64,000 nt of DNA. Source: PALSA-693 sp963834725. GTDB taxonomy: Bacteria; Actinomycetota; Acidimicrobiia; Acidimicrobiales; Palsa-688. The position numbers were made by a program, and so were the translations under genes. Numbering within the stretch: the first letter of the stretch is position 1; each line of letters starts with the position of its first letter. The stretch covers positions 2,418,001 to 2,482,000 of the forward strand of contig CAWICN010000001.1 in the NCBI GenBank assembly GCA_963834725.1. The letters are read 5' to 3'. Below, one piece after another: positions 8,940-17,494 of this stretch. The notes below the pieces were generated by a model. It did no database searches and was not told the origin of the DNA. It saw nothing but the letters and a program-made list of their open reading frames with translations.

Positions 8940-9355
8940 TCAGTTCCCCGCTCCGTCACCCTGTAGGGTCGCAAAGGCTGTATCAAGGCTGTCCGGAGCT
9001 GGGCTTGCACCGACAATACTGGCAAGATCGGAATTGAGTCGCTGCAAATCAGCGGCCTCGGAGCTGCTCGGGTCGCTGTTCTGGAGCTTTGCAATAGCTC
9101 CGATCGCGAAGACCTGCGCCTGTCCACAGTTTTCCGATGTTCATTTCGTCGGTACTTTCGCCGTTGCAGGCCTGGTCCACGGACTGGATGTCCGTCCCGA
9201 CCGATGAGACTTGCGCCTGGGACAAGCCTCCTGCAGTGTCCGACGAGTCTGCATCAGTTGATGAGACGACTGGCGGGGGGACAGCTGACCGGACGGGGCC
9301 GCAGGCAGTGAACGCAGCGCTCGCGATGACTATCAGGAGCGGAACGGCCCTCCAT
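8940..9355 (-). pseudogene. Frameshifted small lipoprotein gene
   Basis: Reading the minus strand by eye gives a lipoprotein signal (AVPLLIVIASAAFTACGPV, with the lipobox FTAC). This continues through DIQSVDQACNGESTDEMN and, after a shift near 9138, through CGQAQVFAIGAIAKLQNSD to a stop at 8940. The signal-peptide frame has no start codon of its own; an ATG at 9355 is one frame off, implying a second indel. The whole would encode about 135 residues. Function is unknown. Two disruptions make this a pseudogene or a badly sequenced locus. Confidence 0.5.
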
Positions 9356-9542
9356 CTTTAGAGAGAGTCACGGTTCGAGTGAGTTGCTTGTGGAGTCCTG
9401 TCATGGATGTCATTGGTGTGGGCACTGCGCTTGGCTCGGGGGTCGGCCTCCCCGAACACTCGGCGCCGTAGGTCCACACTTCCTCCTGCGGCGCCAAGCG
9501 TTCAATCCCGCAAGACGGGAACCAAGCCGTCCGAATGAAGGT

Positions 9543-10362
9543 CTAGGTGGCCGCCGCTATCGCCTGTTGGATGGCTTCGAGCACCGAGTTTCCCGGTTGG
9601 GCGGGGACGGTGGCCGAGGCGACGTCGCGAATCACTTCGACGGCGCGCGCCACATATGTGCCGGCGATGATGGGGGTGTGGGCGCCGGCGATGGCGACCG
9701 GCTGCAGTGAGGCCAACGAGTTGACGCAACGCTGGTACCGGGCACCGTCGACGAGGTCCAACCACGGGCTCAGGTACTGGGCGAACATTGCCAGCCCGGC
9801 CTGCCAGAAATCGTCGTCGAACTCGGCCACGTGGGCGACGGGTTTCGGCATCGGGGTGGCGAAACAGTCCGACGCCCAGTACACGCCGGTGGCGGGGTCG
9901 TAGAGGCCGCGGGTGGTCGGCGAGTCGTACACGGGCGGGCGCAGCGCGTAGAGGCGCCGGTCGCCGACGTCGAGGTGTTCGCCGTCATCGAGCCAGCGCT
10001 GGCGTGTGGGTGGGACGGCCAAGGTGGCAGCCATGCGCTCGTTGATGAACCAATTGGCGACGAGGGTGGCGTTGGGGGCGGCGGCCATCAGGGCGTTTAT
10101 GTTGCCGGTGTGGTCGACGTCGTCGTGGCTGAGCACCACCCAGCGGAGGTCGTCGGGTTCGACCAGGCTGACACGTCGGCGAGGAATTGGTCCTGGTCGG
10201 CGGCGACGCCAGTGTCGATGACGACCGGTTGGGCGCCACGAATAACGAGGGTGTTGAGCGGCACCGACACGGAGCGGTGCCTTCGCCCTGGTGGTCGTGG
10301 ATGACGAAGGTGTCCCGAGCGATCTCGCCGGGCTCGAGACGGGCTTTGGCCAGAGTCGGCAT
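9543..10362 (-). pseudogene. MBL-fold metallo-hydrolase, frameshifted twice
   Basis: A metallo-beta-lactamase fold hydrolase of about 272 residues split over three frames. The start (ATG 10362, AGGAGGA upstream) gives MPTLAKARLEPGEIARD and ends at HDHQGEG. A second frame then carries LNTLVIRGAQPVVIDTGV. From about 10172 a third frame carries the metal motif LSHDDVDHTGN, then SDCFATPMP and AGAHTPII. The HxDxDH-type motif (HDDVDH) is intact, so the active site was functional before the indels near 10285 and 10172. Confidence 0.7.
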
Positions 10363-10447
10363 GTCCGGGTTCCTCCTGGGCTGGGTTGACACCACCGTGC
10401 GCCCCGGCCCTTGGAGGCTTATTGAATTTGGCTAGGACGCGCTGGGA

Positions 10448-10958
10448 ATGGGTTCGCTACGGGCATCGCAGTGCGTCAACCACGGCCGGGAGTCGGGCTG
10501 GGAGCCCATGCCGACCGGGACCCGATATCGGTACGACCACCAGTCCTGGGCCGGCAGTAATGTCACCGCCGTGGGTGAGGACCCGGCCACGCTGCACGTC
10601 GGCGCTTTAGGCCAGCTCACGGTGTGGCGCGACGGCCAACGGCTGGACCTCGGCCCGCGGCGCCAACGCGGCGTCCTTGCTGTCCTGGCCGTGCACGCCA
10701 ATACTGTCGTGTCCGCCGATCGCCTCATGGACCAACTGTGGGCCGGGCTGCCCCTGGCCATCGAACTCGCCGCCGCCCGGGCCCCGCACTATGACCGTCG
10801 CTGACCTCGCCGCCCGCCTCGACGACCGCTTCCGGCTACTGCGGGCCCCCGCCCGTGGACGCGCCGGGCGGCACCACACCCTGCTGGCGGCCGTCGACTG
10901 ATCCTATCAGCTCCTCGACGACCGGGAACAAGCACTGTTCCGGCGATGACCGCGAGGT
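10448..10958 (+). pseudogene. Internally deleted SARP/AfsR-type regulator
   Basis: Remnant of a large activator. A SARP winged-helix start (LGQLTVWRDGQRLDL, then LAVLAVHANTVVSADRLMDQ) runs at residue LWAG, near 10744, straight into a segment from the middle of the ATPase module (GLPLAIELAAAR). In the next frame follows TMTVADLAARLDDRFRLL and then a TGA at the position where relatives have Trp (AAVD-stop-SYQLLDD). It therefore carries a several-hundred-codon deletion, a frameshift and a nonsense codon. The full-length relative at 38670 has the matching segments far apart. Confidence 0.65.
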
Positions 10959-10969
10959 CGCAGGTGCCA

Positions 10970-11090
10970 TCAGGGACGCCACACTGCTAGCCGAGACGGC
11001 GAATCGTTCGTCTTGAACCCGGAGATGTCTCCGACTTCGGCCAGGATCCGCCCGGCGATCACCGGGCCGACACCGAAGAGGCTGGTCAGG
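10970..11090 (-). mobile_element. IS110/IS116-family transposase fragment
   Basis: A 40-residue reading segment LTSLFGVGPVIAGRILAEVG followed by DISGF matches the helix-hairpin-helix region that IS110-family transposases carry near the C terminus. Nothing else of the element is visible. It abuts the truncated SARP gene, so an insertion followed by deletion may explain both. Confidence 0.5.
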
Positions 11091-11472
11091 CCGTCGGGCC
11101 GTCGAATTACTTGCTGTGGAGTCTCCGCCATCGGGTTCGTGCGCGGACACGGTCACCGACCCGGCCTTCGGAGACGCTTTCGGCGTGATTCTCAGGAGAC
11201 CCAATTTTGCGAATCAGGGATGCCCCAGAACTGGCACGAAGAACACCTCGAAGCAGGTAAAGCCCGGCGCGGCCCGATCGACGGTTCCTTCACTTAGCGT
11301 TGCTTACGATCTGGCTGTCAAAGGTTGCACATACCACTCGGGAAAGGTGCCCCTAAACGTCGCTCCTCCGGCGGCGTCAACGTCGCCCTGATCGCCGCTC
11401 GGGTGGCGGTTATTTCGTGACCTCGGTTTGCAAAAGGCACGCAGGGCTCACCCGATCGGACCGAGATGGTTC
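11091..11472. other. Intergenic stretch, no gene seen
   Basis: No coding sequence with a ribosome site or family motif was found between the transposase scrap and the GYD gene. It is probably decayed DNA. Confidence 0.45.
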
Positions 11473-11877
11473 CTAGTTGCCCCGGATGGCTGTTCGCTTG
11501 CCGGTGGCGCTGCGCTTCGCGGGAGCCCGGCGTTTGGTCGCTCCTGCCGCTCGTCTGCTGCCCACCACTGGTGTGGCGGCCAGCTGCTTAGGGCCTTTCA
11601 GTTTGGCTCGTAGGGCCTCGACGGAAATGGCCTCCACACTCCTCACCGCCACCGTACCCCGAGAACCCAAGTCGATCGACAGGTGCGCCACCGTCTCGCT
11701 GTCGTCGGCCTCGACCACAGTGACGAAGTCGAATTGGCCCAAGGTGGCGTACTGGGCCAGTACCTTGCAACCAAAGTCCTCCACCTCTTTGTTCACGCCC
11801 AACACCCGATCGGGGTTGGCGTGCAAGGTTTGGCGGCCCTCTGGGGTAAGGGTGCTGAACAGGATGTAAGTGGGCAC
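11473..11877 (-). CDS. GYD-domain protein with basic tail
   Basis: A 134-residue protein. Residues 1-95 match the GYD family, a ferredoxin-like dimer fold: it starts MPTYILFSTLTPEGRQT and has QYATLGQFDFVTVVEADD in the core. Residues 96-134 form a Lys/Arg/Ala-rich tail (ATKRRAPAKRSATGKRT) that resembles histone-like DNA-binding tails. The start is a GTG at 11877 with AAGGAG upstream. The role of GYD proteins is not established. The tail suggests nucleic-acid contact, which is inference. Confidence 0.75.
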   Translation of the reverse strand: MPTYILFSTLTPEGRQTLHANPDRVLGVNKEVEDFGCKVLAQYATLGQFDFVTVVEADDSETVAHLSIDLGSRGTVAVRSVEAISVEALRAKLKGPKQLAATPVVGSRRAAGATKRRAPAKRSATGKRTAIRGN

Positions 11878-12226
11878 GGCCGGTTCGCTCCTTGGGTTCC
11901 GCCGCCAGCGCAGCGCTCGATGACCAGAACCCTACTGGCCGGGCACCCGCCCTGGGTGAAACCACTTCCGAAGCACCGGCCGGGCCACCAGCCGAGCGCT
12001 CGCCATCATTGGGATGGCTGTCCGCCCACCTGCGGCCTTGCTGGGGGCCGTGGTCGACAAGTCAACCAGTTGGTGGCTGATCTGCCGCGCCATCGGCGCG
12101 CCCTGCGGGCTGAGAATAACGCGGTTCGCGAATCCATCCGGCGCCACCAAGCGTTGTCCGTCGTCACCCGACAAAACTACCTTCGAGCCGGCTTGGCCCG
12201 GTCCCCACAACGGAGGAGGATCCGAC
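11878..12226. other. Intergenic stretch between divergent GYD and corA genes
   Basis: About 350 bases separating divergent genes and probably holding both promoters. I could not identify convincing -10/-35 pairs, and the open frames here have no ribosome site. Confidence 0.4.
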
Positions 12227-13246
12227 ATGATCGTCGATTGCGCCCATTACCGTGACGGTCGCCGACAGCGGGAAGGCCCGATGGACCTCGACCTGGCGGC
12301 GGCGGTGTGTCGTGGTGAGGATGAGCGGGGTTTCGTGTGGATGGGACTGTTCGAGCCCGATGCCGCCGAGCTGACCGAGATGCAGCAACGCTTTGGCCTG
12401 CACGATCTGGCCGTCGAAGACGCCCAGGCGTTTCATCTGCGACCCAAGGTGGAGCAGTATGAGGAAGCCAACGTCCTTTTCGCGGTGATCCGCACAGCCC
12501 GCTACGTCGACGAACGCGAGGAAGTCGAGTTCGGCGAGGTCTCCATCTTCTTGTCGCCCCGCTTCTTGATCACCGTGCGCCAAGGTGTGGCCAGTGACCT
12601 CAGTGGCGCCCGGCGGCGCCTCGAGCGCCGGCCAGAGCTGCTCGAAGCCGGGCCGCCGGCGGCGCTCTGGGCCATCCTGGACAAGATCGTCGACGACTAT
12701 GCCCCGGTGGTGGCCGGCCTGGAAAACGATGTCGAGCAGGTCGAGGCCACCGTGTTTCGCGGTGCGGCGGCCGCCACCGAGCGCATCTACAAGCTGCGTC
12801 GGGAAGCCACGGACTTCTACCGTGCCGTGCATCCCCTCCTCGGACCGCTCGACGCCCTCGAACGGGGCGCCTACGGCCAGGTCGGCGAGCGACTCATGCC
12901 GTTCTTCCGGGACATCAACGATCACCTCAAGCTGGTCAACGAAGAGGTCGTCGGCCAGCGCGACCTGCTGGCCACCGTCCTGCAGGCCAACATCGCCGTG
13001 ATCTCCGTGGAACAGAACGACATCAGCGTCCGACAGAACGAGACCACCAAACAACTGACCGTCATCGCCACCATTTTCCTGCCCCTGTCGTTCATCACCG
13101 GCTTCTTCGGCATGAACTTCGGTTGGCTCACCGGCCACATCACCTCTCTGTGGGTGTTCCTTGTCCTCGGCATCGGCAGCCTGGCCGCGTCGTGCGCCAT
13201 CCTGTACGGCTGGTTCCGGCGCAGCGGGCTCACCAGGTCGGACTAG
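12227..13246 (+). CDS. corA: CorA-family magnesium/cobalt transport protein
   Basis: A 339-residue inner-membrane channel protein. A long cytoplasmic funnel domain, rich in charged helices (VDDYAPVVAGLENDVEQVEA), precedes two C-terminal transmembrane helices. The signature GMN sits at the end of the first helix in FFGMNFGW, with TVIATIFLPLSFITG before it. The start at ATG 12227 follows GGAGGAGGA; longer versions from 12014 add sequence without similarity. It would take up Mg2+ or related divalent ions. It is monocistronic as far as seen; a truncated sigma factor follows immediately. Confidence 0.93.
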   Translation: MIVDCAHYRDGRRQREGPMDLDLAAAVCRGEDERGFVWMGLFEPDAAELTEMQQRFGLHDLAVEDAQAFHLRPKVEQYEEANVLFAVIRTARYVDEREEVEFGEVSIFLSPRFLITVRQGVASDLSGARRRLERRPELLEAGPPAALWAILDKIVDDYAPVVAGLENDVEQVEATVFRGAAAATERIYKLRREATDFYRAVHPLLGPLDALERGAYGQVGERLMPFFRDINDHLKLVNEEVVGQRDLLATVLQANIAVISVEQNDISVRQNETTKQLTVIATIFLPLSFITGFFGMNFGWLTGHITSLWVFLVLGIGSLAASCAILYGWFRRSGLTRSD

Positions 13247-13250
13247 GTGG

Positions 13251-13742
13251 TCGGACGTTCGGGACCCTTCCCGCCCAGCCTTGTGCAGGAGACGATGGTT
13301 CGGGCCTGGCGGGCATATGGCCGATTCGACCCGAACCTGGCGTCGGCGAGGACCTGGCTCTACCGGATCGCCGCCAATGCGTGTCTCAACGCACTGGAGG
13401 GTCGCGCCCGCCGCCCCCTTCCCTCCGGTGTGGGCCAGCCCTTCGACAATCCTGACGCTCCGTTCGTGCCGGGCATCGAGGTGCCCTGGCTCCAGCCCTT
13501 CCCGGACCGGCTGCTGGCGTCCCCCCGCCGCCGGACCCTGAAGCTGTCACCGTCGAGCGCAACCGGGTGCGGCTCGCATTCGTCGCTGCCCTCCAGCTTC
13601 TGTCGGCCAAGCAGCGGGCCGCTCTGATCCTGCGCGAGACGCTGGGGTACTCGGCGTCCGAAGTCGCGACATGCTCGACACGAGCGTGGCCGCGGTGAAC
13701 AGTGCCTTGCAGCGGGCTCGGCCTGGTAGGGCTGCTGGCTGA
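13251..13742 (+). pseudogene. ECF sigma factor fragment (SigG/SigJ-like), frameshifted
   Basis: Begins inside sigma region 2 (SLVQETMVRAWRAYGRFD, RTWLYRIAANACLNALEG) directly after the corA stop, so the N terminus is lost. The linker PFVPGIEVPWLQPFPDRLLA is typical of SigG-type factors. After a shift near 13520 the frame carries LAFVAALQLLSAKQRAALIL and LRETLGYSASEVA. After a second shift near 13660 it carries LDTSVAAVNSALQRARPG and stops at 13742. Truncation plus two shifts mean no function. Confidence 0.65.
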
Positions 13743-13769
13743 CGAGGTAGTCCTCGAGATGCCTCCGAC

Positions 13770-14003
13770 GTGGAACCGGTACAAAGGCCCCCATCCCGGA
13801 GCATCACCGACGTCAGCGCCTGGGACAACTGCCGGGTGATCGACAGGGACCTCCTGGCGACGGTGAAGGAGCAGGCTCGGGACCGGGACGTCGTCGTGGC
13901 GGGCAGCGCCAGCGTCGTCCATGCTCCGGCCAAGGCAGACCTGGTGGACGAGTACCGGATCCTCCTGTTCCCAACGGCGCTCGGGACGGGAAGTCGGGCC
14001 GTC
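13770..14003 (+). pseudogene. RibD/dihydrofolate-reductase-like fragment
   Basis: A short open segment matching the C-terminal half of RibD-type reductases: DNCRVIDRDLLATVKEQ, then VVVAGSASVVHA and LVDEYRILLFPTALGTG. The upstream half exists only as stop-interrupted sequence, and the downstream end runs into a tandem duplication. It is a decayed remnant. Confidence 0.5.
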
Positions 14004-14039
14004 ATCTGTTCGGACGGGAAGTCGGGCCGTCATCTGTTC
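13984..14039 (+). repeat. 28-bp perfect tandem duplication
   Basis: The 28 bases from 13984 to 14011, starting GGACGGGAAGTCGGG, are repeated exactly at 14012-14039. The duplication falls at the end of the reductase fragment and shifts its frame. Confidence 0.85.
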
Positions 14040-14216
14040 GCTCTGGTCTGGGGCGGACAGCGCGGGTCGCGGGCGACGTTGCGGCCTGTGCGGTACCCGA
14101 TCCGGTCGGGAACCAGAAGCTTCCGTCCAGCCGAGAAGCGGTAGCTGCTCGAGCTGTACAGTCAATCGGCAATATCGGCAATGACCCAGCGCACGCATCG
14201 GACGAAGGAGAGAGGG

Positions 14217-14918
14217 ATGGATCTCCCTGAGATTGTGTCGCCAGAGGAGTGGCAGACGGCGAACAATCGGATCCTCGCGAAGGAGAAGGCACTGACGAGG
14301 GACCTCGACGCGCTCGCGGCGGAGCGCCGGCGCCAGCCGATGATGCGGGTCGAGAAGGACTACGTGTTCCAGGGCCCGAGCGGTCCGGCCAGCCTGTTCG
14401 ACCTGTTCGAGGGGCGGCGTCAACTGTTCGTCTATAACTTCATGTTCGGGCCGAATCAGGAAGTCGGCTGCGATGGGTGCTCGATGGTCGTCGACCAGCT
14501 CACACACCTGGCTCATCTTCACGCCCGCGACACCAGCTTCGCCCTGGCCTCCCGCGCAGGAATCGACAAGCTCGACCGCTACCGGAAGCGGATGGGCTGG
14601 GAGGTCCCGTGGTACTCCTGGGGCGGTGGCACTTATGGCGTCGATCTGGGCCTTTCGCCGGTCGATCCCCAGCCCGGTACCTACCAGGACGGCGAGATGT
14701 TCGGCCTCAACGCCTTCTTCCGGGACGGCCACGCCATCTACCGCACCTACTTCACGAGCTGGCGCGGCCTCGAGGTGATCGGACCCGTGTGGAGCCTTCT
14801 CGATCGGTCGCTTCTCGGTCGCCAGGAGACCTGGGAGGATTCGCCCGAAGGCTACGCGCAGACGGCCCCGTATGAGTGGTGGCGCAGGCACGACGAGTAC
14901 GAGGAGGAAGCGCGATGA
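14217..14918 (+). CDS. DUF899 family thioredoxin-fold protein
   Basis: A 233-residue DUF899 protein, a thioredoxin-like family of unknown activity. Landmarks are EWQTANNRILAKEKALTRDL, VEKDYVFQGPSG, LFDLFEGRRQLFVYNFMFGP and GCDGCSMVVDQ. The last holds a CxxC in the position of the thioredoxin active site. WYSWGGGTYGVDLG and a YRTYFTSWRG segment complete the fold. The ATG at 14217 has GGAGAG upstream and fits the family start better than 14181. A 40-codon frame overlaps its stop (ATGA). Confidence 0.88.
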   Translation: MDLPEIVSPEEWQTANNRILAKEKALTRDLDALAAERRRQPMMRVEKDYVFQGPSGPASLFDLFEGRRQLFVYNFMFGPNQEVGCDGCSMVVDQLTHLAHLHARDTSFALASRAGIDKLDRYRKRMGWEVPWYSWGGGTYGVDLGLSPVDPQPGTYQDGEMFGLNAFFRDGHAIYRTYFTSWRGLEVIGPVWSLLDRSLLGRQETWEDSPEGYAQTAPYEWWRRHDEYEEEAR

Positions 14919-15037
14919 CCGAGCGCAACGGCCGCCAGCAAGGAGCGGCCGGCAAGGAAGACTCCGGGCAACCCGACACCGGTGCGGCGGCGTCCCTCAT
15001 GGGTCAGGGCTTGCAGATAACGAGGTGGTGCCGCTAG
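14915..15037 (+). CDS. Short frame coupled to the DUF899 gene
   Basis: Starts with ATGA overlapping the DUF899 stop and encodes 40 residues (MTERNGRQQGAAGKEDSGQP). No family is recognised. The overlap suggests translational coupling, but the sequence may be the truncated head of a longer lost gene. Confidence 0.3.
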   Translation: MTERNGRQQGAAGKEDSGQPDTGAAASLMGQGLQITRWCR

Positions 15038-15144
15038 TCGCACGCATCGAGACCAAGGAGCTCTCGATTCCGCTCGGCCCAGCGTCCTGATCGAAGGTCC
15101 TCGTCGAGACGGAGCAGTCGTGGCTCCAGGAGCGCATCGCCTAA

Positions 15145-15558
15145 TTATCGTTCGTGCCGATGCAGGATGTACCCGAGCGCGGACAAGGCAGGGACAAGTA
15201 CCGCGGGCACCAGGTTGGCTGGCACGCCCACGATGCGTGGCAGGTGGCCGGGCTCGTCCTCTACCGCGGTGCCGGGCAGCGCCACGGCGAAGAAAAACGG
15301 TAGCCAAGCGATTACCGGAAGCACAGCCGCGGTCGTCATCGCCGCATCGCTATGGGAAGCGTCTTGCCCGGGGCGCCACAGCAACCACAGGACGAACAGC
15401 TGCAACCCGGCGATCGTCCCCCAACTGGCCGCGTTGTGAAATCGGGCGTGGGGCGGCCAAGCCGGGTTGAAGATGTGGCTCCGGTTGATGTCGGCGCCCG
15501 CCGTGCCCACGATGGTCCCGATGGCCGCGCCACTGAGCACCAGACGGCTGATTCTCAT
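15145..15558 (-). CDS. Small integral membrane protein of unknown function
   Basis: A 137-residue protein with about four hydrophobic helices: LVLSGAAIGTIVGTAG, SWGTIAGLQLFVLWLL, TAAVLPVIAWLPFFFAVALP and PAVLVPALSALGYIL. Conserved-looking polar residues include DINRSHIFNP and ARFHNA after helix one. The ATG overlaps the stop of the upstream SDR gene (ATGA), so the two are co-translated. It resembles uncharacterised actinobacterial membrane proteins. No function can be assigned. Confidence 0.75.
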   Translation of the reverse strand: MRISRLVLSGAAIGTIVGTAGADINRSHIFNPAWPPHARFHNAASWGTIAGLQLFVLWLLWRPGQDASHSDAAMTTAAVLPVIAWLPFFFAVALPGTAVEDEPGHLPRIVGVPANLVPAVLVPALSALGYILHRHER

Positions 15559-16445
15559 GTCCCACCCCCATCTCCGGGCCCGGCAGAAACGGACCGCGGC
15601 CGCACCGAGGCCCCTTCAGCCAAGCGAACACCGGCGGCCGCCCGGGCGGCCCGGCGGCGCAGCAGCCGTCGGGGCACCAAGGGCAGCACGGCCATGGCCA
15701 CCCGGAAGACCCGCCCCGGGAACACCAGCGCGGCGTCTCGCTCCAACCCGGCGATCGCCTCCCGGGCGCAGGTTGCGGCGCTGATCCGCATGAACTGCGG
15801 CGGGCCGCCGGTCATACCACCCACACTTCCGGCCGTGGCGTCGAACTCGCTGTCCACCGGGCCTGGACACACCTGAGTCACCGCCACCCCTGTACCGGCC
15901 AGATCGGCCCGCAGGGCCTCGCTGAAGCCGTCCACGAAATGCTTGCTGGCGGAATAGGCGGCCGAGGCCGGCATCACCGTCAGGCCCGCTCCCGAACCAA
16001 TATTGACCACCCCGCCTCTGCCCCGCTCGACCATGCCGGGCACAAAGGCGGAGGTCAGATGGGCCAGGCCGATCACATTGGTGTAAAGCACTTGACGGGT
16101 GCGCGGCCACTCGGCCCGGTCGAACAACACCTGATCACCCACCCCGGCGTTGTTGACGAGCACGTCAACGGGCCCAACCTGGGCGTGGAGGTCCCCGACG
16201 ACGCGTTCCACGGCACGCTCGTCGGACAGATCGACCGGCACGGTCACCACTCGAAGATCCGGGCGGCGACCAATCAACTCATCTCGCAACCGGTCGAGCC
16301 GGTCGGTCCGCCGAGCCAACAGCACCAGCACCGCGGCCCGTCGCCCCAGCTGAACCGCCAGCTCCCGGCCGATGCCGGAAGAGGCGCCCGTCACCACCAC
16401 CGTGGCGCCATCCAGCAAACGACCATCAGCCTCGACCACCGGCAT
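15555..16445 (-). CDS. Short-chain dehydrogenase/reductase
   Basis: A 296-residue classical SDR. Cofactor motif TGASSGIG near residue 19; VLVNNAG near 95; catalytic serine and tyrosine in NIGSGAGLTVMPASAAYSAS with the following Lys. The C-terminal 50 residues are hydrophobic and basic (FRVAMAVLPLVPRRLLRRRA), suggesting membrane association as in acylglycerone-phosphate reductase-like SDRs. It is the first gene of a two-gene unit with the small membrane protein. A strong palindrome lies 42 bases upstream of the start. The substrate is probably lipid-like, by inference. Confidence 0.9.
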   Translation of the reverse strand: MPVVEADGRLLDGATVVVTGASSGIGRELAVQLGRRAAVLVLLARRTDRLDRLRDELIGRRPDLRVVTVPVDLSDERAVERVVGDLHAQVGPVDVLVNNAGVGDQVLFDRAEWPRTRQVLYTNVIGLAHLTSAFVPGMVERGRGGVVNIGSGAGLTVMPASAAYSASKHFVDGFSEALRADLAGTGVAVTQVCPGPVDSEFDATAGSVGGMTGGPPQFMRISAATCAREAIAGLERDAALVFPGRVFRVAMAVLPLVPRRLLRRRAARAAAGVRLAEGASVRPRSVSAGPGDGGGT

Positions 16446-16486
16446 CGCAACGATTCTGGCATGCTTCCGCCGGTCTTGTGAAGGAT

Positions 16487-16510
16487 TCACCCCAGGGGGG
16501 CCTGGGGTGA
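16487..16510 (-). promoter_or_regulatory. Perfect 10-bp palindrome upstream of the SDR gene
   Basis: TCACCCCAGG and CCTGGGGTGA flank a four-base spacer, 42 bases before the SDR start. No T run follows on either strand, and the site lies upstream rather than downstream of a gene. An operator is more likely than a terminator, though a leader hairpin is possible. Confidence 0.45.
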
Positions 16511-16737
16511 GCAGAACCGCCCGTAAGCAGCGGTCAAGTTGGCATGTCCGCATGTGCGGGGCCACCCTAGATACGACGCGCCATCCGTAGCTTCGCCCGC
16601 CAACGCCTGGGCCCATCATGGCATGCCGAAGTCGATCTCCGGAGGCAGGTGACGGCAGGTGCCCGAACGACACCGCCACCGAGGATGATGCTGCAGGCCA
16701 TTCCGGGCTCGCGCTCGTGGCGATCGCGCCGGCGGGC

Positions 16738-17001
16738 TCACCCGACCATATGAATCGGGGTAAGCGCAGATGTCGGGCCGCCGTCGAGCTGTTGAGGAGG
16801 TCGGGCACCGAACTCGGGGCCCAGCTGGGCGGGCGCGGGCCCGCCAAGACCGAAGCGGAATCGGTGGTCGCCAATGCCCCATAGGCGAATCTTGGGGCGG
16901 GGGCTTCGCAGATGAGAGGAGGTACTGCAGGCGCGGGTGGGTCGCAGGTAGTCGCGTCGGCGTTCGGTGGCAAGCAGTTGCGTCATGTAGGGGTGGAACA
17001 T
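16738..17001 (-). CDS. Small basic protein of unknown function
   Basis: An 87-residue protein starting at ATG 17001 (MFHPYMTQLLATERRRDYLR) behind a clear GGAGAAAGGAATCAGG ribosome site. The N-terminal pattern, helical with ATERRRD, is typical of small actinobacterial proteins of unknown role. The C-terminal half is Pro/Gly-rich and less convincing, so the 3' end may have been altered by a frameshift. Confidence 0.45.
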   Translation of the reverse strand: MFHPYMTQLLATERRRDYLRPTRACSTSSHLRSPRPKIRLWGIGDHRFRFGLGGPAPAQLGPEFGARPPQQLDGGPTSALTPIHMVG

Positions 17002-17238
17002 TTCCTGATTCCTTTCTCCATTTGTGGTGGTGGCCGCCCGCTGTCGGTCCCTGGGTCGGCGCCGGTATTGCCGCTTCTTGGCAGCAATGAACCGGACTAC
17101 TGGCAATGTCCCGCTGGCCCGGGCCGCCGTTACAGACACTCTTGGAGGAACAGGCGAAGAGTGCTGCGTGCACTACAGGAAAACGTGCCGGCACCCCTCG
17201 GTCATCAGCAGTCGTGAGCTCCCGGTGGTGCGGGCTGG

Positions 17239-17493
17239 TCAGAGCTCCCGTCGGTACCGGCGGAACAACTCGGCGAGTTCCTCACGGGCCTCCTGCGACA
17301 GGTCCTCGGGCTGTATTTTTCTGGAGGCGGAGATCGTGCCGCGGATCTGATCCAGATAGTTTCGACAGTTCGGGCAGGCGGCAATGTGGGCTTCGAAGCG
17401 TCGGCGGTTGCGTCGAGCCAGTCGTCCCTCGAGGTAGTCGGTAACCAGCTCCACGGCATCACGGAAAACCAGATCTGGTGTCAACAAACGCAC
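17239..17493 (-). CDS. Zinc-finger anti-sigma factor
   Basis: An 84-residue zf-HC2 protein with the zinc-binding HxxxCxxC in HIAACPNCRNYLDQ, preceded by ELVTDYLEGRLARRNRRRFE. It starts with GTG one base after the stop of the neighbouring ECF sigma gene, the usual arrangement for a cognate pair. It lacks any transmembrane segment and so would act as a soluble anti-sigma factor. Its sigma partner is frameshifted and truncated in this sequence, which would leave it without a local target. Confidence 0.8.
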   Translation of the reverse strand: MRLLTPDLVFRDAVELVTDYLEGRLARRNRRRFEAHIAACPNCRNYLDQIRGTISASRKIQPEDLSQEAREELAELFRRYRREL

Positions 17494-17494
17494 G

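Noticed and set aside
9137..9361. Plus-strand 74-codon frame opposite the lipoprotein remnant
   Set aside because: The opposite strand has the lipobox and helical pattern; the plus frame has no ribosome site.
12014..12226. Extended N terminus for the CorA gene
   Set aside because: The added 71 residues lack similarity, and ATG 12227 has a strong GGAGGAGGA ribosome site.
12164..13138. Long minus-strand open frame opposite corA
   Set aside because: It is antisense to a clear CorA protein and has no motif; high GC makes such shadows common.
13386..14891. 501-codon minus-strand frame
   Set aside because: It runs antisense to DUF899 and several pseudogenes, with no ribosome site or domain.
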